Part shown: positions 1 to 4,594 of the stretch, piece after piece
Layout of the letters: each line of letters begins with the position of its first letter
How positions within the stretch are numbered: the first letter of the stretch is position 1
Source of the DNA: Alphaproteobacteria bacterium
GTDB lineage: Bacteria > Pseudomonadota > Alphaproteobacteria > Caulobacterales > Caulobacteraceae
Direction of reading: 5' to 3'
DNA: 5,275 nucleotides
Assembly (NCBI GenBank): GCA_018895795.1
Contig: JAHINZ010000340.1
Span: 1-5,275, forward strand
Program-made: the position numbers and the translations under genes
Notes under the pieces: generated by a model
Seen by the model: the letters and a program-made list of their open reading frames with translations, nothing else
Told to the model about the DNA's origin: nothing
Database searches by the model: none

Positions 1-537
1 CGAGAAACGTTTGGGGTGGTTGTAGATAAAAGGCGTGACGTGCTCGCGGTCGTACGCCTCCGTCGCCTCGGCGGCGGCCGTCAGCAGGCAGTCCGCGGTC
101 ATCACCTCGACATCAAGCCCCTTGGCGAAGGTGCGTCCCGCCGCTGTGCTCGACGCATAGTCCGCGCCCGACGTGCGGTGGAGCGCGAGGGTGGCCTCGA
201 TCACCTCGGGGTCGGCCAGGGGACAGTCGGCGGTCAGTCTGACAAGGGTCTTCACCGGCCCAAAGCGGTTCAGCGCTTCCGCGAAACGCCCCAGAACGTC
301 GTCCAGCGCGCCGCGATGCACCAGTACGCCAGCTGACTCCAGACAGGCGGCCAGCGGATCGTCGCTCGCCTCGACCGAGGTGGCGACGATGATCTTTCCC
401 AGGCTGGGCGCGCGGCGCAGTCTTTCGATCTGGCGCAGGATCATCGGCGCGCCCTCCAGATCGGCCAGGACCTTTCCCGGCAGGCGCCGCGACGACATGC
501 GGGCTTGGAGGATGGTGAGCGTGGGCTGGGCGGTCAT
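1..537 (-). CDS. flmC: Nonulosonic-acid-type cytidylyltransferase (FlmC/PseF/SpsF-like), 3' end cut by window
   Basis: The first 179 residues are visible, reading leftward from an ATG at 537; the rest lies outside the window. The N-terminus carries the nucleotide-binding signature of the CMP-sugar synthetase family, ILQARMSSRRLPGKVL (residues 9-24), followed by GAPMILRQIERL. Further family blocks are RLTADCPLADPEVIE (100-114), KGLDVEVM (139-146) and YDREHVTPFIYNHP (162-175). Enzymes of this family (SpsF, PseF, NeuA relatives) join CMP from CTP to an acidic nine-carbon sugar in the cytoplasm. Beside a flagellin glycosyltransferase, the likely product is CMP-pseudaminic acid or a similar donor, but substrate cannot be read from sequence. 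The start lies one base after the stop of flmG (TGACATG), with no good Shine-Dalgarno of its own, so translational coupling is likely. The family is confident; the symbol rests on analogy with Caulobacter flagellin-modification genes. Confidence 0.85.
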   Translation of the reverse strand, partial: MTAQPTLTILQARMSSRRLPGKVLADLEGAPMILRQIERLRRAPSLGKIIVATSVEASDDPLAACLESAGVLVHRGALDDVLGRFAEALNRFGPVKTLVRLTADCPLADPEVIEATLALHRTSGADYASSTAAGRTFAKGLDVEVMTADCLLTAAAEATEAYDREHVTPFIYNHPKRFS

Positions 538-538
538 G

Positions 539-2341
539 TCACCGACTTGCGGCCGCCAACTCGCCCAGGGCCGAGGCGGCGCTGTCCATCAGAGGGCCCC
601 AGTCCTGATAGTCGGGTGAGGTGAAGCAGCGCGCCTGAGGATACCAGGGATAGGCTTCGGTCCCCAGTCGGGGCCAGGCCGCGGCCCCGGTGAACAGCCA
701 GATCGGGGCGCCGCAGGCGCCCGCGAGATTGATCGTGGCGTTGGAGAAGCCCAGCACGAGGTCCAGAGCGCAACTAAGCGCGGCCACGTCGTCGAGATCC
801 TTCTTGAGGTCGATCCCCGGCGGCTGCCAGATCTCGACCCCAAATTCGCGCTTGGCCAGGGCGATTTCCTCTTCACAGTCGCCGTATTGCAGATTGACGA
901 AAGAGATCCCAGGGGCTTCGAGCACCGGCTTCCAGAGGTGGAAAGGCGAGAACTGGCGGGCGCGTTCGCCGTTCAGCTTCAGGCTCTTCCAGAGCAATCC
1001 GACCTTCGGCCCCTTGGGCGCGCCTTCGAGCTGCTTGCGCCAGTGCGCGACCCGCTCGGGATCGGCGACCAGGAAGTTGGGCCGGTTCGGGAAAGCCTCC
1101 GCCGAGGGGCGCAGGGTCGAAAGCAGCGATCCGATGGGAGCCCATTGATCGATCTGGCTCAAGTCGGAAACATTCGGCGCCGTCCTGATCACGCGACCTT
1201 CGAACGCGACGGTCCGGTGAGCGGAGACCTCGATGTTCGGAAAGGACCGCTTGAACAGCGGGATCAGGCGATGTTCCACCGCGATCGACAGCGAACCGTC
1301 GGGGCCGATGGCGTCGATGATGTCGGGCAACATGTTGGCGAACATGACCTCGTCGCCCAGACCTTGTTCGGTGCAGATCATCATCCGCTTGCCGGCCAGG
1401 GGTTGATCGGCGGACCAGCGCGGCGCGTTGACCATGAACTTGGGGGCGTCTGTGAGGTCGGGCGAGAAACGGCTCTCATAGGCCGCCCATCCCTCGCTGA
1501 CCCGGCCCAGGCAAAGAAGAATAGTTGCGCGCGCGAACGTCATCATCGCCAGGTCGTCCGGGGAATCGACGTGGGCGATGGCCGACTCGCAGTCGTCCAG
1601 CGCGCCTTGCACATCGCCCAGGTCGAGGCGGGCATAGGCGCGATTGTGATAGCCCTTGCCGAAAGCCGGGTCGATCCGCAGGGCTTCGTCGAAGAAGGTC
1701 AGGGCCTGCTTTCCGTCGCCCATACTGCACATCACGGTGCCCAGCGTGTTCCAGAGGAGCGGCTGGCTCTGGTCCTGCAGGATGGCGGGCCGCAGGATGT
1801 CGATGGCCTCTGCGCACTGATTGAGGTCGCGCAGGGCGCAGGCCAGATTATTGACCGCCTCGATGCAATCGGGCCGAGCCAGACGATAGTGCGCGAAGAA
1901 TTTCGCGGCCAGTTCCGGCATGTCCATGCGGTAGGCCAGCCGTCCCAGATCGCCGGCGAGCGGGCCATGGTCGGGCAACAATTTCAGCGCCGCCTCGTAG
2001 GCGCGCATGGAGGACACGAAGTCGCCGGTCTTTTCGCGGGCGATCGCCAGAACATGCCAGGCGACGCCCTGACGCTCGTCCTTCGCCAGCACCTCGAGCG
2101 CCAGGGCGTCGGCCTTGCTGTAGTCGCGCGCGTGAATGGCGCCGATCGCCTGGGCCAAAAGGCGCGCGGTCTTGCGATTTTTCAGCTCGGCGGCGGCGCG
2201 ATCCAATCGCGCCAGAGCCTCCGCCGAGGCGGAGTCGCCCATCGTCGTTCCCGCCATGCCGCGCTGAACGACGCCGCCCGTCGTGATCTCCTGTTGAGCC
2301 AGCGTGCTGCTGGAGCTCTCTAGAGCGCGTTTACGGGACAT
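539..2341 (-). CDS. flmG: TPR-glycosyltransferase for flagellin (FlmG-like, formerly FlbA)
   Basis: This is a 600-residue two-part protein. Residues about 60-295 form roughly seven TPR helix pairs, the clearest being AWHVLAIAREKTGDFVSS (94-111), LLWNTLGTVMCSMGDGKQAL (195-214) and YHNRAYARLDLGDVQGAL (231-248). Residues about 305-600 form a GT-B-like transferase: WSADQPLAGKRMMICTEQGL (309-328) leading into GDEVMF, then KVGLLWKS (446-453), NGERARQF (457-464), and DDVAALSCALDLVLGFSNAT (517-536) leading into the NLAGACGAP donor-site-type motif. In Caulobacter, FlmG binds flagellins through the TPR half and adds a pseudaminic-acid-type sugar through the other half; the same role is inferred here from architecture and neighbours. 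The start at 2341 is chosen because AAGG (2349-2352) sits seven bases upstream; later methionines at residues 29 and 34 lack such a site. The gene is divergent from flbT and is followed almost without gap by the cytidylyltransferase gene. Confidence 0.9.
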   Translation of the reverse strand: MSRKRALESSSSTLAQQEITTGGVVQRGMAGTTMGDSASAEALARLDRAAAELKNRKTARLLAQAIGAIHARDYSKADALALEVLAKDERQGVAWHVLAIAREKTGDFVSSMRAYEAALKLLPDHGPLAGDLGRLAYRMDMPELAAKFFAHYRLARPDCIEAVNNLACALRDLNQCAEAIDILRPAILQDQSQPLLWNTLGTVMCSMGDGKQALTFFDEALRIDPAFGKGYHNRAYARLDLGDVQGALDDCESAIAHVDSPDDLAMMTFARATILLCLGRVSEGWAAYESRFSPDLTDAPKFMVNAPRWSADQPLAGKRMMICTEQGLGDEVMFANMLPDIIDAIGPDGSLSIAVEHRLIPLFKRSFPNIEVSAHRTVAFEGRVIRTAPNVSDLSQIDQWAPIGSLLSTLRPSAEAFPNRPNFLVADPERVAHWRKQLEGAPKGPKVGLLWKSLKLNGERARQFSPFHLWKPVLEAPGISFVNLQYGDCEEEIALAKREFGVEIWQPPGIDLKKDLDDVAALSCALDLVLGFSNATINLAGACGAPIWLFTGAAAWPRLGTEAYPWYPQARCFTSPDYQDWGPLMDSAASALGELAAASR

Positions 2342-2389
2342 GAGTCAGCCTTGCAGGTTTGGAGTTAACCATTCTCTGGGACAGTATGC

Positions 2390-2404
2390 TTAATTGAGTC
2401 CTAA
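2390..2404. promoter_or_regulatory. Candidate CtrA box with a GANTC site in its spacer
   Basis: TTAA-N7-CTAA matches the CtrA consensus TTAA-N7-TTAA at seven of eight fixed bases. Its centre is about 56 bases before the flmG start and about 130 before flbT, which suits control of flmG better. The seven-base spacer contains GAGTC (2396-2400), a CcrM methylation motif, and a second GAGTC lies at 2342-2346 directly before the flmG ATG. A separate TTAACC half-site-like element is at 2365-2370. Cell-cycle control by CtrA, possibly modulated by methylation, is inferred from these matches and the known behaviour of Caulobacter flagellar genes. I could not place a convincing -10 element. Confidence 0.5.
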
Positions 2405-2526
2405 GCTGCGGCTCACGGTCGCGGGGCTAGCAAGACGGCGTTAACCCGACCCGTCATAGTTTCTGCTCCAACCGCCGATCTTGGCGGACCGGGTTTTCGT
2501 GGCGACGCAGAAGGGAGCCTTATACC

Positions 2527-2952
2527 GTGCCTTTGAAGCTTTCGCTGAAACCCGGCGAGAAGTTCGTCCTGAATGGCGCGGTGGTCCAGAATGGTGACCG
2601 ACGCGGCGTTCTTGTCCTCCAGAACAAGGCCTCTGTCCTTCGTGAAAAGGACATCATGCAGCCGGATCAGGTGACGACACCTTCACGTCGCATCTATTTT
2701 CCGGTGATGATGATGTATCTTGAAGAGGCCGTTGCTGAACGCTTTTACGAAGATTTCGCCACGCGTCTGAACGAGTTCATGGGCGTTGTGCGAAACCCGA
2801 CCGTGCTGGCCGATTGCATCGCGATCTCCAAGCACGTGATGGCGCGCGAGTACTACAAAGCGCTCATGTTGAGCCGAAAATTGATCGAATACGAAGACGA
2901 GAGGTTGGGGCATGTCTCTTCGGGCCTATCAGCAGGCGGCGACAAGGGCTGA
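2527..2952 (+). CDS. flbT: FlbT, post-transcriptional regulator of flagellin
   Basis: The 141-residue protein matches the FlbT family in length and in its conserved blocks: LKLSLKPGEKFVLNGAVVQN near the N-terminus, VLREKDIM (37-44), RRIYFPVMMMYLEEA (54-68) and the helical YYKALMLSRKLIEYEDE (109-125). In Caulobacter, FlbT binds the 5' untranslated region of flagellin mRNA and promotes its decay until the hook is complete, linking filament synthesis to assembly. The start codon is GTG at 2527, supported by a strong Shine-Dalgarno AAGGGAG (2511-2517) nine bases upstream and by the family's usual MPLKL-type N-terminus. The last 13 codons overlap flaF in another frame, so the two genes are one transcription unit. 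No clear promoter was found for it in the 185-base upstream spacer apart from the shared CtrA-type box. Confidence 0.95.
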   Translation: MPLKLSLKPGEKFVLNGAVVQNGDRRGVLVLQNKASVLREKDIMQPDQVTTPSRRIYFPVMMMYLEEAVAERFYEDFATRLNEFMGVVRNPTVLADCIAISKHVMAREYYKALMLSRKLIEYEDERLGHVSSGLSAGGDKG

Positions 2953-3274
2953 AAATCCGCGTGAGCTGGAGTATCGGCTTTTCGGCCAGGTGACGCGCGC
3001 TCTGATCGATGCGTCACAGGCCTCGGAAGACGACTTCGCCAAACGGATCGACGCTCTCGACTGGAATCGGCGCGTGTGGTCCGCGATGGCGACCGACTGC
3101 GCCTTGCCGGAAAATTCGCTGGCTCCCGAACTGCGGGCCAGCATCATTTCGCTCAGTCTCTGGGTCAATCGCCACTCCAGCGCCGTCATGCGCAAGGAGG
3201 AGGATTTTGAGCCTCTGATCGATATCAACCGCACGATCATGCAGGGCCTGGCGGGGCGCGTCGACGCCGCCTGA
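2912..3274 (+). CDS. flaF: FlaF, flagellin assembly/secretion partner
   Basis: This is a 120-residue, mostly helical protein with no signal peptide or membrane segment. It shows the FlaF pattern of an aromatic N-terminus (MSLRAYQQAA), a central tryptophan-rich block WNRRVWSAMATDC (51-63) and the following LPENSLAPELRASIISLSLW (65-84). In Caulobacter, FlaF is needed for flagellin translation and secretion and acts opposite to FlbT; it is thought to behave as a flagellin chaperone. The ATG at 2912 lies 41 bases before the flbT stop and has a Shine-Dalgarno GAGAGG at 2899-2904, so translation is probably coupled to flbT. It is followed by a strong hairpin terminator and then by the flagellin genes it serves. 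Family and name are secure from sequence plus gene order; the chaperone role is known from the family, not visible here. Confidence 0.93.
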   Translation: MSLRAYQQAATRAENPRELEYRLFGQVTRALIDASQASEDDFAKRIDALDWNRRVWSAMATDCALPENSLAPELRASIISLSLWVNRHSSAVMRKEEDFEPLIDINRTIMQGLAGRVDAA

Positions 3275-3284
3275 ACCTCGACCG

Positions 3285-3297
3285 GGCGACAATTGCC
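3285..3297. promoter_or_regulatory. Candidate distal FlbD enhancer (ftr-like dyad) upstream of flagellin 1
   Basis: GGCGACAATTGCC is an imperfect inverted repeat whose ends GGC/GCC pair around an A/T-rich centre. It fits the pattern GGCRRNNNYTGCM shared with three other elements in this window. Its centre is about 159 bases before the predicted transcription start of flagellin 1. Caulobacter late flagellar sigma-54 promoters use ftr elements bound by the activator FlbD at roughly this range; I recall that consensus only approximately, so the call rests mainly on the repeat being shared. Confidence 0.5.
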
Positions 3298-3317
3298 CAA
3301 CCCCTTAGGAAGTTCCT

Positions 3318-3350
3318 GCCGCCCGGCGAATATTGCATTCGTCGGGCGGT
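3318..3350 (+). terminator. Terminator hairpin after flaF
   Basis: A 13-base-pair stem (3319-3331 with 3337-3349) including one G-U pair surrounds the five-base loop ATTGC; one further G-U pair at 3318/3350 extends it. The lower half is CCGCCCG/CGGGCGG and the upper half CGAAT/ATTCG. Only a short T run (TTT at 3355-3357) follows, so termination may be imperfect or rely on other factors. It lies 43 bases after the flaF stop and would separate flbT-flaF from the flagellin transcript. It also contains one of the ftr-like dyads. Confidence 0.7.
3325..3337. promoter_or_regulatory. Candidate proximal FlbD enhancer (ftr-like dyad) upstream of flagellin 1
   Basis: GGCGAATATTGCA matches the shared 13-base pattern and starts exactly 40 bases after the distal copy, about four helical turns, so both would face the same side of DNA. 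Its centre is about 119 bases before the predicted start of transcription, a usual distance for Caulobacter ftr elements. It sits inside the upper half of the flaF terminator hairpin. Confidence 0.5.
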
Positions 3351-3385
3351 GTCGTTTCCGGGCGGTTCTCAAATAACCTCAATTA

Positions 3386-3398
3386 AATCAAGCTCTTA
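3386..3398 (+). promoter_or_regulatory. IHF site upstream of flagellin 1
   Basis: AATCAAGCTCTTA matches the IHF consensus WATCAANNNNTTR at every fixed base and lies in an A/T-rich patch of otherwise GC-rich DNA. Its centre is about 58 bases before the predicted transcription start, between the ftr-like dyads and the sigma-54 promoter. That is where IHF bends DNA to bring FlbD to the polymerase at known Caulobacter late flagellar promoters. Confidence 0.75.
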
Positions 3399-3423
3399 AA
3401 AAGTCGCCCCGCGAGGGCGCGGC

Positions 3424-3438
3424 TGGCCCGCTGCTTGC
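3424..3438 (+). promoter_or_regulatory. Sigma-54 promoter of flagellin 1
   Basis: TGGCCCG-CTGC-TTGC has the invariant GG (3425-3426) and GC (3437-3438) separated by exactly ten bases, with TGGC and TTGC blocks as in the consensus TGGCACG-N4-TTGC (one mismatch). Transcription would start near 3450, leaving a leader of about 59 bases. Sigma-54 dependence fits the late class of flagellin genes in Caulobacter. Confidence 0.88.
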
Positions 3439-3449
3439 GATGTAGATCG

Positions 3450-3508
3450 CAGGCAAAACGCCCAGCCGGCTCCTGCCGGAGAAATCCGACCAAAACGGTA
3501 GGTGATCC
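3450..3508 (+). promoter_or_regulatory. Structured 5' leader of flagellin 1, candidate FlbT target
   Basis: The predicted leader begins with a small hairpin GGC-AAAAC-GCC (3452-3462), followed by a second hairpin CCGGC-TCCT-GCCGG (3466-3479). The same order of an A-rich five-base loop hairpin and a CCGGC-armed hairpin recurs in the second flagellin leader. A Shine-Dalgarno GGTAGGTGA (3497-3505) lies just before the start. FlbT is known to act through flagellin 5' leaders in Caulobacter; these hairpins are the obvious candidates here, but binding is inferred. The exact 5' end is inferred from the promoter. Confidence 0.5.
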
Positions 3509-4327
3509 ATGATGAACTCAATCAACACCAATGTCGGTGCGCTCATCGCACTGCAAAACCTCAACTCGACCAACTCGGAGCTTGCAACAACCCAGGGCCG
3601 CATCAACACCGGTAAACGAGTCGCCAGCGCGAAGGATAACGGCGCGATCTGGTCGATGGCCAAGCTACAAGGCAGCACTGCAAGTTCGTTGAACTCCGTG
3701 AAGGATTCCCTCCAGCGCGGTCAGTCGACGATCGATGTGGCGCTGGCGGCTGGCGATACGATCACGGATCTGCTCAGCAAGATGAAGGAAAAGGCCCTGG
3801 CCGCTTCCGACACCTCGCTGAACACCGCCAGCTTCAACGCGCTCGCCGCGGACTTCGTCTCTCTTCGCGACCAGATCACCAAGGCCGCGACGAATTCCAA
3901 GTTCAACGGCGTCAGCATCGCTGATGGCACGACGGCCTCGCTGACGTTCCTGTCCAATTCGGATGGCGACGGCTTCACGGTCGCCGCCAAGACCTTGTCG
4001 CTCGCCGGCATTGGTCTGACCGCAACGACCACGTTTACCGATGCTGCGACCGCCAAGACAATGATCGCAACGATAGCTGGGGCCCTCACGACGGCGACCA
4101 ACAAGCTGGCTTCCCTCGGCACGAGCGCTGTCGGTCTGGATACGCACCTGACCTTCATCGGCAAGCTGCAGGATAGCCTGACCGCCGGGGTGGGTAACCT
4201 GGTCGACGCTGACCTGGCGAAGGAAAGCGCCAAGCTCCAGTCGCTGCAAACCAAGCAGCAACTGGGTGTGCAGGCGCTCTCGATCGCTAATCAGACGCCA
4301 CAGTCGATCCTGTCTCTGTTCAAGTGA
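3509..4327 (+). CDS. fljJ: Flagellin 1 (fljJ-like by position)
   Basis: This 272-residue flagellin is the structural subunit of the filament, exported by the flagellar type III system. The N-terminal D0/D1 region holds INTNVGALIALQNLN (5-19), RINTGKRVASAKDNGAIW (31-48) and SLQRGQSTIDVALAAGDTIT (67-86). The C-terminal D0 helix holds AKLQSLQTKQQLGVQALSIA (241-260) and ends SILSLFK. The short variable middle (about 140-190) is Ser/Thr-rich, giving sites for O-glycosylation. There is no Cys or Tyr, one Trp (48) and one His (213). Two ATGs stand in tandem; the second (3512) is better spaced from the GGTAGGTGA ribosome site and leaves a start MNSINTN close to the family norm. Compared with the next flagellin, its N-terminal stretch 26-30 and residues 49-55 diverge. 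The assignment as fljJ rests on being first in the tandem and the more divergent copy. Confidence 0.93.
   Translation: MMNSINTNVGALIALQNLNSTNSELATTQGRINTGKRVASAKDNGAIWSMAKLQGSTASSLNSVKDSLQRGQSTIDVALAAGDTITDLLSKMKEKALAASDTSLNTASFNALAADFVSLRDQITKAATNSKFNGVSIADGTTASLTFLSNSDGDGFTVAAKTLSLAGIGLTATTTFTDAATAKTMIATIAGALTTATNKLASLGTSAVGLDTHLTFIGKLQDSLTAGVGNLVDADLAKESAKLQSLQTKQQLGVQALSIANQTPQSILSLFK
3777..3819 (+). repeat. 43-base identical block shared by the two flagellin genes (copy 1)
   Basis: This stretch is identical base for base to 4865-4907, including wobble positions, although flanking codons differ silently. It encodes KMKEKALAASDTS. Shorter identical runs of about 26 bases occur near the start of both genes (CTGCAAAACC...) and at the AAGTTCAACGGCGTC block. 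The pattern suits recent duplication with patchy gene conversion. Confidence 0.8.
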
Positions 4328-4335
4328 TCCGATAT

Positions 4336-4361
4336 GCCGGGCGACCCTAGGGTCGCCCGGC
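4336..4361 (+). terminator. 26-base perfect palindrome after flagellin 1, likely terminator or mRNA 3' end
   Basis: The sequence is perfectly self-complementary about a CTAG centre (between 4348 and 4349), with GCCGGGCGAC-type arms. It begins eight bases after the flagellin stop codon. In RNA it would fold into a very strong hairpin of about 11 pairs with a CTAG loop. No T run follows, so it may stabilise the mRNA 3' end rather than end transcription alone. The repeated GGCGCC at 4359-4364 and 4375-4380 allows a competing fold. Confidence 0.6.
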
Positions 4362-4388
4362 GCCTCCTTCGCTCGGCGCCTAGTGCCC

Positions 4389-4401
4389 GGCAATAATTGC
4401 C
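4389..4401. promoter_or_regulatory. Candidate distal FlbD enhancer (ftr-like dyad) upstream of flagellin 2
   Basis: GGCAA-TAA-TTGCC is a perfect dyad and the cleanest of the four 13-base elements. Its centre is about 137 bases before the predicted transcription start of flagellin 2. Flanking bases (AATTGCCCA) are also shared with the distal element before flagellin 1, so the two probably descend from one duplicated upstream region. Confidence 0.55.
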
Positions 4402-4446
4402 CACGACAACGCCCCCCGGCAGTTTCTGCCGGGGGGCGTTGTCGTG
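4402..4446 (+). terminator. Perfect 21-base-pair hairpin between the flagellin genes
   Basis: Arms 4402-4422 and 4426-4446 are exactly complementary over 21 bases around a TTT loop, with a run of six C opposite six G in the middle. This is longer than an ordinary intrinsic terminator and lacks an adjacent T tract; the nearest T run is TTTTT at 4466-4470. Together with the 26-base palindrome upstream it should block read-through from flagellin 1 or cap its mRNA. The loop-proximal part forms an ftr-like dyad used by the next promoter. Confidence 0.65.
4418..4430. promoter_or_regulatory. Candidate proximal FlbD enhancer (ftr-like dyad) upstream of flagellin 2
   Basis: GGCAG-TTT-CTGCC is a perfect dyad fitting the shared 13-base pattern. 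Its centre is about 108 bases before the predicted transcription start, the usual ftr position. It forms the tip of the 21-base-pair hairpin, so the site could serve as DNA enhancer and RNA terminator tip at once. Confidence 0.5.
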
Positions 4447-4467
4447 AACGGAACTATAACGCAGCTT

Positions 4468-4480
4468 TTTCAATAGTTTG
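4468..4480 (+). promoter_or_regulatory. IHF-like site upstream of flagellin 2
   Basis: TTTCAATAGTTTG matches WATCAANNNNTTR with one mismatch (T for A at position two). It lies in an A/T-rich patch, and its centre is about 58 bases before the predicted transcription start, exactly the distance seen for the perfect IHF site before flagellin 1. The conserved position is the main support. Confidence 0.6.
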
Positions 4481-4505
4481 TGGATTTTTGCCGAGCGGGT
4501 AATTT

Positions 4506-4520
4506 TGGCCCGGTCATTGC
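4506..4520 (+). promoter_or_regulatory. Sigma-54 promoter of flagellin 2
   Basis: TGGCCCG-GTCA-TTGC has GG (4507-4508) and GC (4519-4520) exactly ten bases apart and differs from the flagellin 1 promoter only in the free four-base spacer. Transcription would start near 4532, giving a leader of about 62 bases. Each flagellin gene thus has its own late-class promoter. Confidence 0.88.
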
Positions 4521-4531
4521 TTCCCACTGAA

Positions 4532-4593
4532 GTGAGCAAAAAGCTCCCGGCAGTCAAAATGACGTCGGCCCACCTTGAAAAGGACTCTTCGTA
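4532..4593 (+). promoter_or_regulatory. Structured 5' leader of flagellin 2, candidate FlbT target
   Basis: Hairpin 1 is GAGC-AAAAA-GCTC (4534-4546). Hairpin 2 spans 4547-4568: CCGGC pairs with GTCGG (one G-U), and above a bulged A, GTCA pairs with TGAC around an AAA loop. The plan repeats that of the first leader. The Shine-Dalgarno AAAAGGA (4578-4584) is nine bases before the start. Role as FlbT-responsive leader is inferred from known Caulobacter biology. Confidence 0.5.
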
Positions 4594-4594
4594 A
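4559..4594 (+). other. Possible 11-codon upstream ORF in the flagellin 2 leader
   Basis: An ATG at 4559, located at the loop of leader hairpin 2, opens a frame encoding MTSAHLEKDSS and stops at TAA 4592-4594, which overlaps the flagellin ATG as TAATG. No good Shine-Dalgarno precedes it, so translation is uncertain. The codons include the flagellin gene's own ribosome site. It has no counterpart in the first leader. Confidence 0.25.

Noticed and set aside
16..619. Plus-strand open frames at the left edge
   Set aside because: They are shadows of the cytidylyltransferase and the end of flmG, whose minus-strand motifs are unambiguous.
887..2323. Long open frame of 478 codons on the plus strand opposite flmG
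   Set aside because: It is the antisense shadow of a high-GC gene. The translation is rich in R, G, Q, H and V with no recognisable domain, while the opposite strand encodes clear TPR and glycosyltransferase motifs.
2377..2390. TGGGACAGTATGCT as a sigma-54 promoter for flbT
   Set aside because: GG and GC are eight bases apart instead of ten and the TTGC block is missing.
3383..3399. TTAA...TTAA pair as a CtrA box before flagellin 1
   Set aside because: The spacer is nine bases rather than seven, and the sequence is fully explained by a perfect IHF match.
4525..4534. CACT-GA-AGTG inverted repeat near the flagellin 2 transcription start
   Set aside because: A two-base loop is too tight to fold and the arms are only four bases, so it is likely chance.
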